DNA of 64,000 nt from Actinomycetospora lemnae (lineage in GTDB: Bacteria > Actinomycetota > Actinomycetes > Mycobacteriales > Pseudonocardiaceae), in the NCBI RefSeq assembly GCF_028737315.1, contig NZ_JAQZAO010000015.1:41969-105968 (forward strand), in the 5' to 3' direction. The notes below the pieces were generated by a model. That model saw nothing but the letters and a program-made list of their open reading frames with translations. It made no database searches and was not told the DNA's origin. Shown here piece by piece: positions 37,500 to 45,617 of the stretch (positions are counted from its first letter, which is position 1; each line of letters opens with the position of its first letter). The translations under genes were made by a program, and so were the position numbers.

Positions 37500-38936
37500 T
37501 CACAGGCCGAACAGCACCCGCAACGGGGTGACGGCGAAGTACAGGACGAACGCGACCGCGACGACCCACATCAGCGGGTGGATCTCCCGCACGCGACCGG
37601 TGGCCGTGCGCAGCAGCACCCAACTGATGAAACCGGCGCCGATGCCGTTGGCGATCGAGTACGTGAACGGCATGACGACGATCGTCAGGAACACCGGCAG
37701 CGCCACCGAGAAGTCCGACCACTCGACGTCGCGGACCCCGCCGATCATCAGGGCGCCGACGATCACCAGGGCCGGGGCGGCCGCCTCGACCGGCACGACC
37801 TCGTAGAGCGGCGTGAAGAACATGGCGACGAGGAAGAGCACGCCGGTGACGACGTTCGCGAGGCCGGTGCGCGCGCCCTCGGCGATGCCCGACGCCGACT
37901 CGACGAACACGGTGTTCGAGCTCGACGACGCCGCGCCGCCGGCGATCGCGCCGGCGCCCTCGACGACGAGCGCGCGCCCGACGCGCGGCAGCTGGCCGTT
38001 CTGGTCGAGCAGACCGGCCTGGCGCCCGAGGCCGGTCATGGTGCCCATGGCGTCGAAGAAGTTCGCGAGCACGAGCGTGAACACCAGCAGCGTCACCGCG
38101 AGCGCGGGGAGCCGGGCGAACGCGCCGAACGAGACGTCGCCGACGAGCGAGAGGTCGGGCAGCGAGACGATCGAGGACGGCAGGCCCGGGTAGCCGAGGT
38201 TCCAGCCCTTCGGGTTCGTGCCGTTCGACGGCCCGACCGCCACGATCGCCTCGACGACGATCGCCACGAGCGTCGTGGCCAGCACCCCGAGCAGGATGCC
38301 GGCACGCACGCCCCGCGCGACGAGCACGCCGGTGAGCAGCAGGCCGAAGCAGAACACCGCCGTCGGCCACGACGCGATCGAGCCCTCGATGCCCAGGCCG
38401 ACCGGCACCGTCGTGTTCGCGGCGTCGGGCAGGCGGCGCACGAACCCGGCGTCGACGAGCCCGATGAACGCGATGAACGCGCCGATGCCGGCCGCGATCG
38501 CGATCTTCAGTGGGTCGGGGATCGCGTTGAACACCGCGGTCCGGAACCCGGTGAGGCCCAGGATCACGATGATGACGCCGTTGACGACGACGAGGCCCAT
38601 CGCCTCCGGCCAGCTGACCTGCGGCGCGATCGTCACCGCGACCAGGGTGTTGATGCCGAGCCCGGTGGCCATGGCGAACGGGAAGTTCGCGACGAGGCCG
38701 AAGATGATCGTCATGACGCCCGCGACCAGGGCCGTGACGGCCGCGACCTGCGGCACCGTGAGCGTCGCGCCGAGGATGTCGCGCTTCGCCGACGGCGAGG
38801 CCGGGTCGATGCTCCCCAGGATCAGGGGGTTGAGGACCACGATGTAGGCCATCGTCACGAACGTGACGACACCCCCGCGGACCTCCTGGCCGACCGAGGT
38901 CCCCCGCTCGTTCAGGCGGAAGAAGCGCTGCAACAC
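37500..38936 (-). CDS. NCS2/AzgA-family purine (nucleobase) permease
   Basis: 478-residue membrane protein with about 12-14 helices. MLQRFFRLNERGTSVGQEVRGGVVTFVTMAYIVVLNP is the typical AzgA start, followed by the NFPFAMATGLGINTLVA half-helix signature, ANFFDAMGTMTGLGRQAG and the GAIAGGAASSSSNTVFVESASGIAEGARTGLAN region. Family members import adenine, guanine or hypoxanthine with protons. The GTG start lies 7 bases after a TAGCCT box (leaderless). First gene of the putative operon with the nitrilase-fold and LLM genes. Confidence 0.9.
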   Translation of the reverse strand: MLQRFFRLNERGTSVGQEVRGGVVTFVTMAYIVVLNPLILGSIDPASPSAKRDILGATLTVPQVAAVTALVAGVMTIIFGLVANFPFAMATGLGINTLVAVTIAPQVSWPEAMGLVVVNGVIIVILGLTGFRTAVFNAIPDPLKIAIAAGIGAFIAFIGLVDAGFVRRLPDAANTTVPVGLGIEGSIASWPTAVFCFGLLLTGVLVARGVRAGILLGVLATTLVAIVVEAIVAVGPSNGTNPKGWNLGYPGLPSSIVSLPDLSLVGDVSFGAFARLPALAVTLLVFTLVLANFFDAMGTMTGLGRQAGLLDQNGQLPRVGRALVVEGAGAIAGGAASSSSNTVFVESASGIAEGARTGLANVVTGVLFLVAMFFTPLYEVVPVEAAAPALVIVGALMIGGVRDVEWSDFSVALPVFLTIVVMPFTYSIANGIGAGFISWVLLRTATGRVREIHPLMWVVAVAFVLYFAVTPLRVLFGL

Positions 38937-38943
38937 GGCGGGC

Positions 38944-38979
38944 AGGCTAACCGCATCACAGGTATTTCATGTCTGTGAT
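38944..38979 (-). promoter_or_regulatory. Permease promoter with ATCACAG-N11-CTGTGAT dyad
   Basis: TAGCCT on the minus strand (38949-38944) is 7 bases before the permease GTG. The dyad with perfect 7-base arms at 38955-38961 and 38973-38979 covers the expected -35 region in a conspicuously AT-rich patch. A repressor site controlling the permease operon is the natural reading; no obvious cognate regulator is adjacent. Confidence 0.6.
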
Positions 38980-39010
38980 CTCCGTGGCGCAACACGGTGT
39001 TTCCACCACG

Positions 39011-39016
39011 TAGGGT
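39011..39016 (+). promoter_or_regulatory. -10 box of leaderless DUF2530 gene
   Basis: TAGGGT ends 6 bases before the GTG of the DUF2530 gene, the spacing expected for a leaderless transcript. There is no purine-rich ribosome site closer than this. Confidence 0.4.
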
Positions 39017-39022
39017 GAGCCC

Positions 39023-39289
39023 GTGGCCCGCCGCCTCGATCTGCACGCCGAACCGCCGCCGCTACCGCGGCGGCTGACCGACCCGGTGCCGGCCGTCCTC
39101 GCCGGCTCGGCGGTGTGGGTGGTCGTCGCCGTGGTGCTCGGTGTGCTGGCGGCGACCGGCGTCCGGCCGCTCGACGCGTGGTTCGCCGCGGCGCTGTGCG
39201 GGGTCGCGCTCGGCGGGATCGGGCTCGGGGTCCTCGCGCTGCAGCGCCGCGCCGTGCGCCGCGGCGTCAAGTGGGCGCAGAAGCTGTAG
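39023..39289 (+). CDS. DUF2530 small membrane protein
   Basis: 88 residues: a short cytoplasmic head (ARRLDLHAEPPPLPRRLTDPVPA), two helices (about 25-45 and 52-73) and a basic tail RRAVRRGVKWAQKL. It matches the actinobacterial DUF2530 pattern, whose function is unknown. It is divergent from the nucleobase permease gene; the same neighbourhood is reported in several actinobacterial genomes but I cannot check it here. Alone on its strand, convergent with the ATPase gene. Confidence 0.75.
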   Translation: MARRLDLHAEPPPLPRRLTDPVPAVLAGSAVWVVVAVVLGVLAATGVRPLDAWFAAALCGVALGGIGLGVLALQRRAVRRGVKWAQKL

Positions 39290-39381
39290 GCCACACCGGC
39301 GCACCCGGCGACGGTCCGCGGCGGGCGCCCGGTGACCGCGGCGACCGTGTCGACGCGGGAGGGGCGGACGGATTCGGTCCG

Positions 39382-42300
39382 CTACTTCTCGTGCTCGTGG
39401 GCCAGCGCGGCGATCAGCCCGCGCACCGGGTCGTCGGCGTGGGTGACGCCGTCGTCGTCGACCCACGCCGAGGGCGTGTACTCGACCGGCGCGCCGCCCC
39501 GCTCGCCGTCGACGACCAGCACCCGCAGGCGCTCGTGCAGCACCAGCGCGCCGTCCGGCAGCGCCTGCCCGAGCGCCGCCGCCCAGGACACCGCCGCGGG
39601 CAGCTCCTCCCATGGCACCGCGCGCCCGCCCTCGCGGACCGTGACGCGCACGCGCTCGGACGCCGGGGCGAGGTCGAGGAGGTCGGCGAGCACCGCCGGG
39701 TCGCCGGTGCCCGGCAGCACGAGGACCGCGGGCGGGAGGACACCGGCGAGCTGGGCGCGGTCGAGGACGGCGGGCGGGGTGTCGCGGGCCGGGTCGGCGT
39801 CGCGGACGCGGCCGTCGGCGGTGCGCACGCGGTCGGGCGGCTCGACGTCGGCGACGGTGACGCGGCCGGCCGCGACCGCCTCGGCGAGCGCGGCGTGCGC
39901 GGCGGCGGCGCGGGCCGGGGGCACGGTGCGCTCGGGGTCGGCGAGGCGGGCGAGGAGGTCGGTGGCGTCGTCGGCGCACGCCACCCGGGCCCGCGTGCGC
40001 ACGCCCACCGCCGCGAGGAACGCCGGGTCGAGGCGCGCGGCGACGGCGTCGGGCACCGGGTCCCAGAGCCCCGCCACCGCGGTGGCGCCGGGCAGCCGCC
40101 ACGCCGTCGGCGGGCGCCCCGCGAGGCGTCCGTGGCGCCCGAGCCACCAGGCGGTGTAGGGGCGCGGCCGGTCGTCGCCGGCGGCCTCCACGGGACGGGC
40201 GCCGCCGAGGGCCTCGCGCACCTCCCGGTCACCCGCGAGCACGGTCCACGCGGCGTCCCAGCGGTCGTCGGCGACGAGCTCGAGGTCGCGCACGGCGACC
40301 ATCGGGCCCGGGCCGGGCCCGTCGGGGCCGTCGAGGCGCTCGGCGGCCGGGTCGACCTCCTCGGCCCACCACGTCTCCTCGTCGTCGAGGTCGTGGTCGG
40401 GACCGGCGGGGGCGTCGTCGCGCAGGACCGCGAAGCCGTCGAGCACGCCGACCGCGGTGAGCGCGTGACGAGGGTGGGCCGCAGCGACGGCCGGGTCGAG
40501 CACCCCGAGCGGGCCGTCCGGGTCGACGAGCCCGCGCAGCGCGCCGTCGGGCAGGACGAGCTCGTCGGCGCGCCGGTACCCGCCGTCGGCGTCGCGCAGG
40601 GCCACCGCGCCGAGCCCGCCGTCGGGGTCGCCGCCGGCCGCGACGAGGGCCAGTACCAGGTCGCCGAGCGCGTCGAGGAGCTCGGGGTCCGCACCCGCCT
40701 CGGCGTCGTCGACCGAGCGCTCGACGGCCTCGCGCAGGGCGGGGTCGGCGAGCAGCGCGGGACCCTCGACCGGGCGCGCGCCGAGGGCGACGAGCAGGTC
40801 GCGGGCGCCGGGGTCCGCGTCGAGGCCCGGGGCGGCGACCCGCAGCCCGGGGACCGCGGCCGCCGCGAGCCGGGCCGCCAGATCGGTGTCGCCGTCCGTG
40901 CCGCCGTCCGTGCCGCCGTCCGCGAGCAGCACGCCCCGCGCCCCGCGCACCACCCGGCCGTCGGCCAGCGGCACCGGCAGGCCGGCGAGCTCCTCGCGCG
41001 CGCCGGACGCGGTGAGCGCGGGCAGGGCCGCCAGGCCCGCGACGAGCGCGCGCCACCACGCCACGGGCCGGTCGAGGCCGGCGAGGGCGTCGACGAGCGC
41101 GGCGGGGCCGACCCTGGTCACCCCGACCGCGGCGAGCGCGGCCGCGTGGCGGGGCGCGGCGAGCCGGGCGTCGACGAGGCCGGGCAGCACGTCGGCGAGC
41201 CGGTCGCCCAGCGCGGCGAGCGCCTCCGGCGGGGCGGTGGGGTCGAGGTCGAGGACCTGCGCGGCGGCCGGGGCGAGGTCCCGGCCGGCGGTGCCCGGCA
41301 GCCACGGCGAGGTCCGCAGCGCGCCGAGCACGGCGTCGCGCAGGGTCGCGTCGACCGCCGACGCGGGCAGCGCGGGCCGCGGCACCAGCCCGGGGCGCTC
41401 GTCGACGGGCCGGGCGCGCACGAGGTCGGGGTAGCGGGCCGCGGCGGCACGCAGGACGTGCTCGGTGACCGGGCCGGGCCGCACGTGCCGCCGGTCGGGG
41501 TCGAGGGGGACGGTGGCGAGCAGGCGCGCGGGCAGGGTGGTGCGCTCGTCGGTGGGGGTCGGCGCGTGCAGCACGTCGGAGGAGGCCGCGGCGCCGTCGG
41601 CGGGCACGGCCCAGGTGGCGCGCCACCCCGTCCGCGTGCGGTCCTCGACCGCGAGCCCGGCGAGCAGGTCGGCGGGGATCGTGCCCTCGACGCGGAGCAC
41701 GTGCCAGGCGCGGTCGCCGACCCGCACGACGTCCCCGTCCTCGGTGCGCGCGACCACGCCGCCGGGCAGGTCGACCGCCTGCAGCGGGGGCAGGGCGAGC
41801 AGCAGGTCGGGCGCCTGGGCCGCCGCGGCGGCGAGGAGGTCCGCCGGCTCGAGGCCCGGGAGCAGCGGGAGGCGGACCTCGGTGTCGGTGCCCGGGGGCG
41901 GAGCCGGTTCGTCGGCGTCGGTGGGCCAGACGAGCCGCAGGGCCGGGGCCGCGCCGTCGCGGCGGGCGAGCTCGTCGGCGAGCGCGGGCACCCCCGCGTC
42001 GGCGACCGCGCGGGCCGTGCGGGCCCGGTCGAACGCGACGCCGGCGACGGTGCCGTCGGGGCGTCGGGTGACGACGCGCGGGGCGTCGCTGACCGCGGTC
42101 ACCGCCGCGAACCCGACCCCGAACCGACCCACCCCGCCGTCGCCGCGCTTCGCCGACGCGCGCAGGGACGCCAGCGCGGCGACGCCGTCGGCGTCCAGCG
42201 GCGCACCCGCCCCGGCGACGTGGACCTCGCCGCCCTCGAGACGCACCCGCAGCACCGTCGTGGTCCCGGCCCGCTCCGCGGCGTCGGCGGCGTTCTGGGC

Positions 42301-42447
42301 GAGCTCGACGAACCAGCGGTCGCGGTAGCCCCCGCGGAGCAGGTCCTCCTCGGCGTTGGCGTCCTCGCGGAAGCGCGCCGGCGACCCCGACCACGCGTCG
42401 AGGACGGCCTGCCGCAGGGCGGCCGTGCCGAAGGGATCGGGGCTCAC
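39382..42447 (-). CDS. Sacsin/Hsp90-type (GHKL) ATPase-domain protein
   Basis: 1021 residues. The N-terminal 200 residues form a sacsin N-terminal-like GHKL ATPase: WFVELAQNAADAAERAG near residue 45 is the N-box that holds Mg, the G-box is VGRFGVGFAAVTAVSD near 108, and a DG segment lies between. The rest is Ala/Leu/Asp-rich with no domain I recognise. Function unknown in bacteria; human sacsin is a chaperone-like protein. GTG 42447 is the first start before the conserved DPFGTAALRQAVLDAW. It is followed upstream by the DUF3027 gene on the same strand (29-base gap), and the two are probably an operon. A 12-base in-frame repeat (40891-40922) encodes GGTD-like units. Confidence 0.85.
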   Translation of the reverse strand: MSPDPFGTAALRQAVLDAWSGSPARFREDANAEEDLLRGGYRDRWFVELAQNAADAAERAGTTTVLRVRLEGGEVHVAGAGAPLDADGVAALASLRASAKRGDGGVGRFGVGFAAVTAVSDAPRVVTRRPDGTVAGVAFDRARTARAVADAGVPALADELARRDGAAPALRLVWPTDADEPAPPPGTDTEVRLPLLPGLEPADLLAAAAAQAPDLLLALPPLQAVDLPGGVVARTEDGDVVRVGDRAWHVLRVEGTIPADLLAGLAVEDRTRTGWRATWAVPADGAAASSDVLHAPTPTDERTTLPARLLATVPLDPDRRHVRPGPVTEHVLRAAAARYPDLVRARPVDERPGLVPRPALPASAVDATLRDAVLGALRTSPWLPGTAGRDLAPAAAQVLDLDPTAPPEALAALGDRLADVLPGLVDARLAAPRHAAALAAVGVTRVGPAALVDALAGLDRPVAWWRALVAGLAALPALTASGAREELAGLPVPLADGRVVRGARGVLLADGGTDGGTDGDTDLAARLAAAAVPGLRVAAPGLDADPGARDLLVALGARPVEGPALLADPALREAVERSVDDAEAGADPELLDALGDLVLALVAAGGDPDGGLGAVALRDADGGYRRADELVLPDGALRGLVDPDGPLGVLDPAVAAAHPRHALTAVGVLDGFAVLRDDAPAGPDHDLDDEETWWAEEVDPAAERLDGPDGPGPGPMVAVRDLELVADDRWDAAWTVLAGDREVREALGGARPVEAAGDDRPRPYTAWWLGRHGRLAGRPPTAWRLPGATAVAGLWDPVPDAVAARLDPAFLAAVGVRTRARVACADDATDLLARLADPERTVPPARAAAAHAALAEAVAAGRVTVADVEPPDRVRTADGRVRDADPARDTPPAVLDRAQLAGVLPPAVLVLPGTGDPAVLADLLDLAPASERVRVTVREGGRAVPWEELPAAVSWAAALGQALPDGALVLHERLRVLVVDGERGGAPVEYTPSAWVDDDGVTHADDPVRGLIAALAHEHEK

Positions 42448-42476
42448 GGCTCCCCTGTCCCCGATCTGTCGCGTCC

Positions 42477-43295
42477 TCAGCCGCCCGAACCGGTGGTCTC
42501 GGGCTCCATCTCGACGCCGTCGTCGTAGACGAGGTCCGCGACCGCGATGATCGACCCGCTGTCGACCTGCATCTCGGAGTGGCCGCCGCACCCGTACTCG
42601 GCGTGCACCACGTGCCCGTCGGCGGGGACGTTGCCGTTGCCGCACACCCCGAACGCGGCCCGCAGCGAGCCCGCGACCGGCAGGTAGAAGCCGCACGTGC
42701 CGCAGTGCGCCGACGCCGCGCGGGCCATGTCGGCGCCGGGACCGAAGTCGCCGCCCGACCAGCGCACCGCCGCGTCCAGGCGTCCCTCGCGGCTCATCAC
42801 GCGCGGGCGGCCCATGCCCAGCTCGTCGCCGACCTCGCGGACCCCGGGACCGGGCTCGGGCGCCTCGGCGGCCTCCTCCTCGTCGGGGTCGAGGGCGGCG
42901 TGCGCGGGCACGAGGCGCTCGTCGTCCTCCTCGACGGGCAGCAGGTCGCCGGGGCCGAGGTCCTCGGCGCGCAGCCGCTCGGTCCACGGCACCCACGTCG
43001 GCGCGACCACCGACTCCGGCCCGGGCAGCAGCACGACCTCGCTGACGTTGACGTCGCCCTCGGGTCCGGCGACGGTCACGGCCCAGTACCAGCCGCGGTA
43101 GCCCGGCTTGTCGGCCGCGAAGTAGTGGGTCGCGGCGTCGGGCACGTCCTCGGCGCGGACCGCGACGGCCTCGCCGACCTGGCCGGCCTCGCCGTCGGCG
43201 GTCTCCACGGCGGCGGCGCGCGCCAGCTCGCCCACGGCGGCGAGGTGGGCGGGGACGGTCGACGGGACGGCGGGGTCGGCGAGCTCGGGGACCAC
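42477..43295 (-). CDS. DUF3027 protein with a putative zinc ribbon
   Basis: 272 residues. The N-terminal two-thirds contain DVPDAATHYFAADKPGYRGWYWAVTVAG and VVLLPGPESVVAPTWVPWTERLRAEDLGPGD, both typical of actinobacterial DUF3027. The C-terminal part has four cysteines, CGTCGFYLPVAGSLRAAFGVC, then YGCGGHSE, a likely metal site. Acidic linker in the middle. GTG 43295 starts it (ribosome site weak). It lies upstream of the sacsin-like ATPase gene on the same strand, so the two proteins may work together. Role unknown. Confidence 0.82.
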   Translation of the reverse strand: MVPELADPAVPSTVPAHLAAVGELARAAAVETADGEAGQVGEAVAVRAEDVPDAATHYFAADKPGYRGWYWAVTVAGPEGDVNVSEVVLLPGPESVVAPTWVPWTERLRAEDLGPGDLLPVEEDDERLVPAHAALDPDEEEAAEAPEPGPGVREVGDELGMGRPRVMSREGRLDAAVRWSGGDFGPGADMARAASAHCGTCGFYLPVAGSLRAAFGVCGNGNVPADGHVVHAEYGCGGHSEMQVDSGSIIAVADLVYDDGVEMEPETTGSGG

Positions 43296-43415
43296 GCCAC
43301 GATTGTGCCCGCCACGCCGCCGGACGGCGGAGCCGGGCGTGCACCGGCCACTCCCGGTCGGCAGCCGGTCACCGAGGGTGTCCCGATCGGGGGGCCCGTC
43401 GGTCATCATGGACCC

Positions 43416-44954
43416 GTGACCGGACCGTACGGCCCGCCGCCGCGCCGCCGGCCCGAGCGCCTGCCGCCCACGGCCCGGTCCACGCGACCCTTCCCCGAGG
43501 GCGACCCCGGCGAGCCCGCCGACGACCAGGACACCCGCTACGCGACGCGCTTCGACCCGCGCGCCGACACCCGCCACGACGCCCGCACCGAGGACCCCCG
43601 CGCGCACGACCCCCGTGGCGAGGACGACGACCCCGGTCCCCGCAAGATCACCGTCACCCGCGTCGCGGCCTGGCGGGCCCGACGCCTCACCCGCCGGGGC
43701 GCGCAGGCCTTCCACCGCGCCGCGTCCGCCGACGGCGCCGACCGCTCCGGGCTCACGGCGCTGACCTACGCCTGGATGGCCAACTACGCCTCCGACGCGA
43801 CGCTCGCGGTCGCGCTGGCCAACACGCTGTTCTTCTCGGCGGCGAGCGCCGAGAGCAAGGGCCGGGTGGCGCTCTACCTGCTCATCACCGTGGCGCCGTT
43901 CGCGCTGGTCGCGCCGGTGATCGGGCCGGCGCTCGACCGGCTGCAGCAGGGCCGGCGCGCGGCGATGGCGGCGTCCACCGCGGGCCAGGGCGCGCTCGCG
44001 GTCGTGCTCGCGCTCTACATGGACACCTGGGCGCTGTACCCGGCGGCGCTGGGGATCATGGTGCTGTCGAAGTCGTTCGGCGTGCTCAAGGCCGCGGTGA
44101 CCCCGCGCGTGCTCCCACCCGGCATCACGCTGGTGACGACGAACTCCCGGCTCACCGTCTTCGGCCTGATCGCGTCCGGGGTCGCGGGGGCGGTCGCGGC
44201 CGGTGTCGCGTGGCTCTTCGGCTCCCCCGGCGCCGCGTGGCTCACCGCGGTCATCTGCCTCGCGGCCGTGTGGCTGTGCCTGCGCATCCCGGCGTGGGTG
44301 GAGGTCACCGAGGGCGAGGAGCCCACGCGCATCCTCCCGGTGCCCGGGGTCACCGAGGACGTCCCGCGTCGCAGCCCGCTGTCCCGCGACGTCGTCACCG
44401 CCCTGTGGGCCAACGGCACGATCCGCAGCCTCACCGGCTTCCTCATGCTGTTCGCGGCCTTCGTCGTCAAGAACGAGACCGAGGGCGCGCCGGGCGACCA
44501 GCTCGTGCTGCTCGGGATCGTCGGCGCCGCCGCCGGGGCGGGCGGGTTCCTCGGCAACTTCATCGGCGCGCGACAGCGCTTCCGCCGCCCGCGCGTGCTC
44601 CTCGTCGTCGGTCTCGTGCTCGCGCTGGCGGCGGTGGTCGTCGCGGCCGTGCTGACGGGGCTCGCGAGCGCCGCGGTCTGCGCGCTCGTCGCCGCGACCA
44701 CCAGCGCCCTGCTCAAGGTCTGCCTCGACGCCGTCGTCCAGCGCGACCTGCCCGAGGCGAGCCGCGCCTCGGCGTTCGGGCGCTCCGAGACGATCCTGCA
44801 GCTCTCGTGGGTGTTCGGCGGCGCGCTGGGCGTGCTGCTGCCGCCGACGTGGTGGATCGGGTTCACGGTGATCGGCGCCGTGGTGGCGCTCGGTACCGTG
44901 CAGACCGTGCTGGTGAGCCGCGGGTCGTCGATGATCCCCCGGAGGGGGCGGTGA
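43416..44954 (+). CDS. MFS-type membrane protein (Rv0876c-like)
   Basis: 512 residues. About 95 N-terminal residues are hydrophilic and charged, then 12 helices from ALTYAWMANYASDATLAVALANTLFF onwards. The sequence resembles the uncharacterised mycobacterial transporter Rv0876c, which also lies beside a DUF2771 gene. GTG 43416 begins the frame; the earlier frame is antisense to the DUF3027 gene. It is 7 bases from the following gene on the same strand, so both are co-transcribed. Substrate unknown. Confidence 0.83.
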   Translation: MTGPYGPPPRRRPERLPPTARSTRPFPEGDPGEPADDQDTRYATRFDPRADTRHDARTEDPRAHDPRGEDDDPGPRKITVTRVAAWRARRLTRRGAQAFHRAASADGADRSGLTALTYAWMANYASDATLAVALANTLFFSAASAESKGRVALYLLITVAPFALVAPVIGPALDRLQQGRRAAMAASTAGQGALAVVLALYMDTWALYPAALGIMVLSKSFGVLKAAVTPRVLPPGITLVTTNSRLTVFGLIASGVAGAVAAGVAWLFGSPGAAWLTAVICLAAVWLCLRIPAWVEVTEGEEPTRILPVPGVTEDVPRRSPLSRDVVTALWANGTIRSLTGFLMLFAAFVVKNETEGAPGDQLVLLGIVGAAAGAGGFLGNFIGARQRFRRPRVLLVVGLVLALAAVVVAAVLTGLASAAVCALVAATTSALLKVCLDAVVQRDLPEASRASAFGRSETILQLSWVFGGALGVLLPPTWWIGFTVIGAVVALGTVQTVLVSRGSSMIPRRGR

Positions 44955-44961
44955 GGTCGCT

Positions 44962-45480
44962 GTGAGATCGCTGCGCTCGCTCTCCCGCCGGACGCTGGTC
45001 GTCGGCGCCGTCGTCCTGGTCGCCGTCGTGGCCGTGGTCGTCGTGCTCGTCGTGCGGGCGACGGCCGGGCCCTCGTCGCCCGGCGACGTGACCTTCGCCG
45101 CGGGCGGGGCCACCGCGACCGTCGGTGCGAGCCAGTTCTGCGACGTCCAGGTCACGGAGTGCGGCGACGACCCCGGGGCGACCGCCGTCCTGCGCGTCCC
45201 GCCGAACACCCCGCTGACGGTCACGGTGCCCGAGGAGGTCGCGCGCACCCCGTGGCAACTCGCGTTCACCTTCCGTGACCCGACCGGCGCCACCCAGCAG
45301 GGCCGCAGCCCCGTGTTCGCGCCGGGCACCACCCCGAGCTTCACGCTCGTCCTGCCGGCCGCCCCCGACCAGCTGACCAGCGCCGAGGTCCAGCAGTACG
45401 GCGCGCGGATCAGTCAGGGCCCCAACGGCCTGGAGTTCGCGACGCGCGCGACGTGGGTGCTGAGCGTCGACGACCGCTGA
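44962..45480 (+). CDS. DUF2771 membrane-anchored secreted protein
   Basis: 172 residues: basic start (RSLRSLSRR), one hydrophobic anchor at about 11-32 (TLVVGAVVLVAVVAVVVVLVV), then an extracellular beta-rich domain with two Cys near 60-68 (FCDVQVTECGDD) that may form a disulfide. The pattern fits actinobacterial DUF2771. Starts 7 bases after the MFS gene stop, implying a functional pair in which this protein is exported and remains attached to the membrane. Role unknown. Confidence 0.78.
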   Translation: MRSLRSLSRRTLVVGAVVLVAVVAVVVVLVVRATAGPSSPGDVTFAAGGATATVGASQFCDVQVTECGDDPGATAVLRVPPNTPLTVTVPEEVARTPWQLAFTFRDPTGATQQGRSPVFAPGTTPSFTLVLPAAPDQLTSAEVQQYGARISQGPNGLEFATRATWVLSVDDR

Positions 45481-45617
45481 TCCACCCCGGCGCGCCTCCG
45501 TCGAGTGACACGCGGTCGAGTGGTAGAGATCGCTATCACCCGATCAGCCCTGGGTACCGGTAACGCAGGGCGCCAGGGTGCGCGACTGCATCGGGGACTC
45601 TCGGGGGGAAACACCAC

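Noticed and set aside
39115..42528. An open frame of more than 1100 codons antisense to the sacsin-like gene
   Set aside because: Its translation is Arg/Gly/Val/Asp-rich with no domain and its length follows from the lack of stops in the opposite strand of very GC-rich coding DNA.
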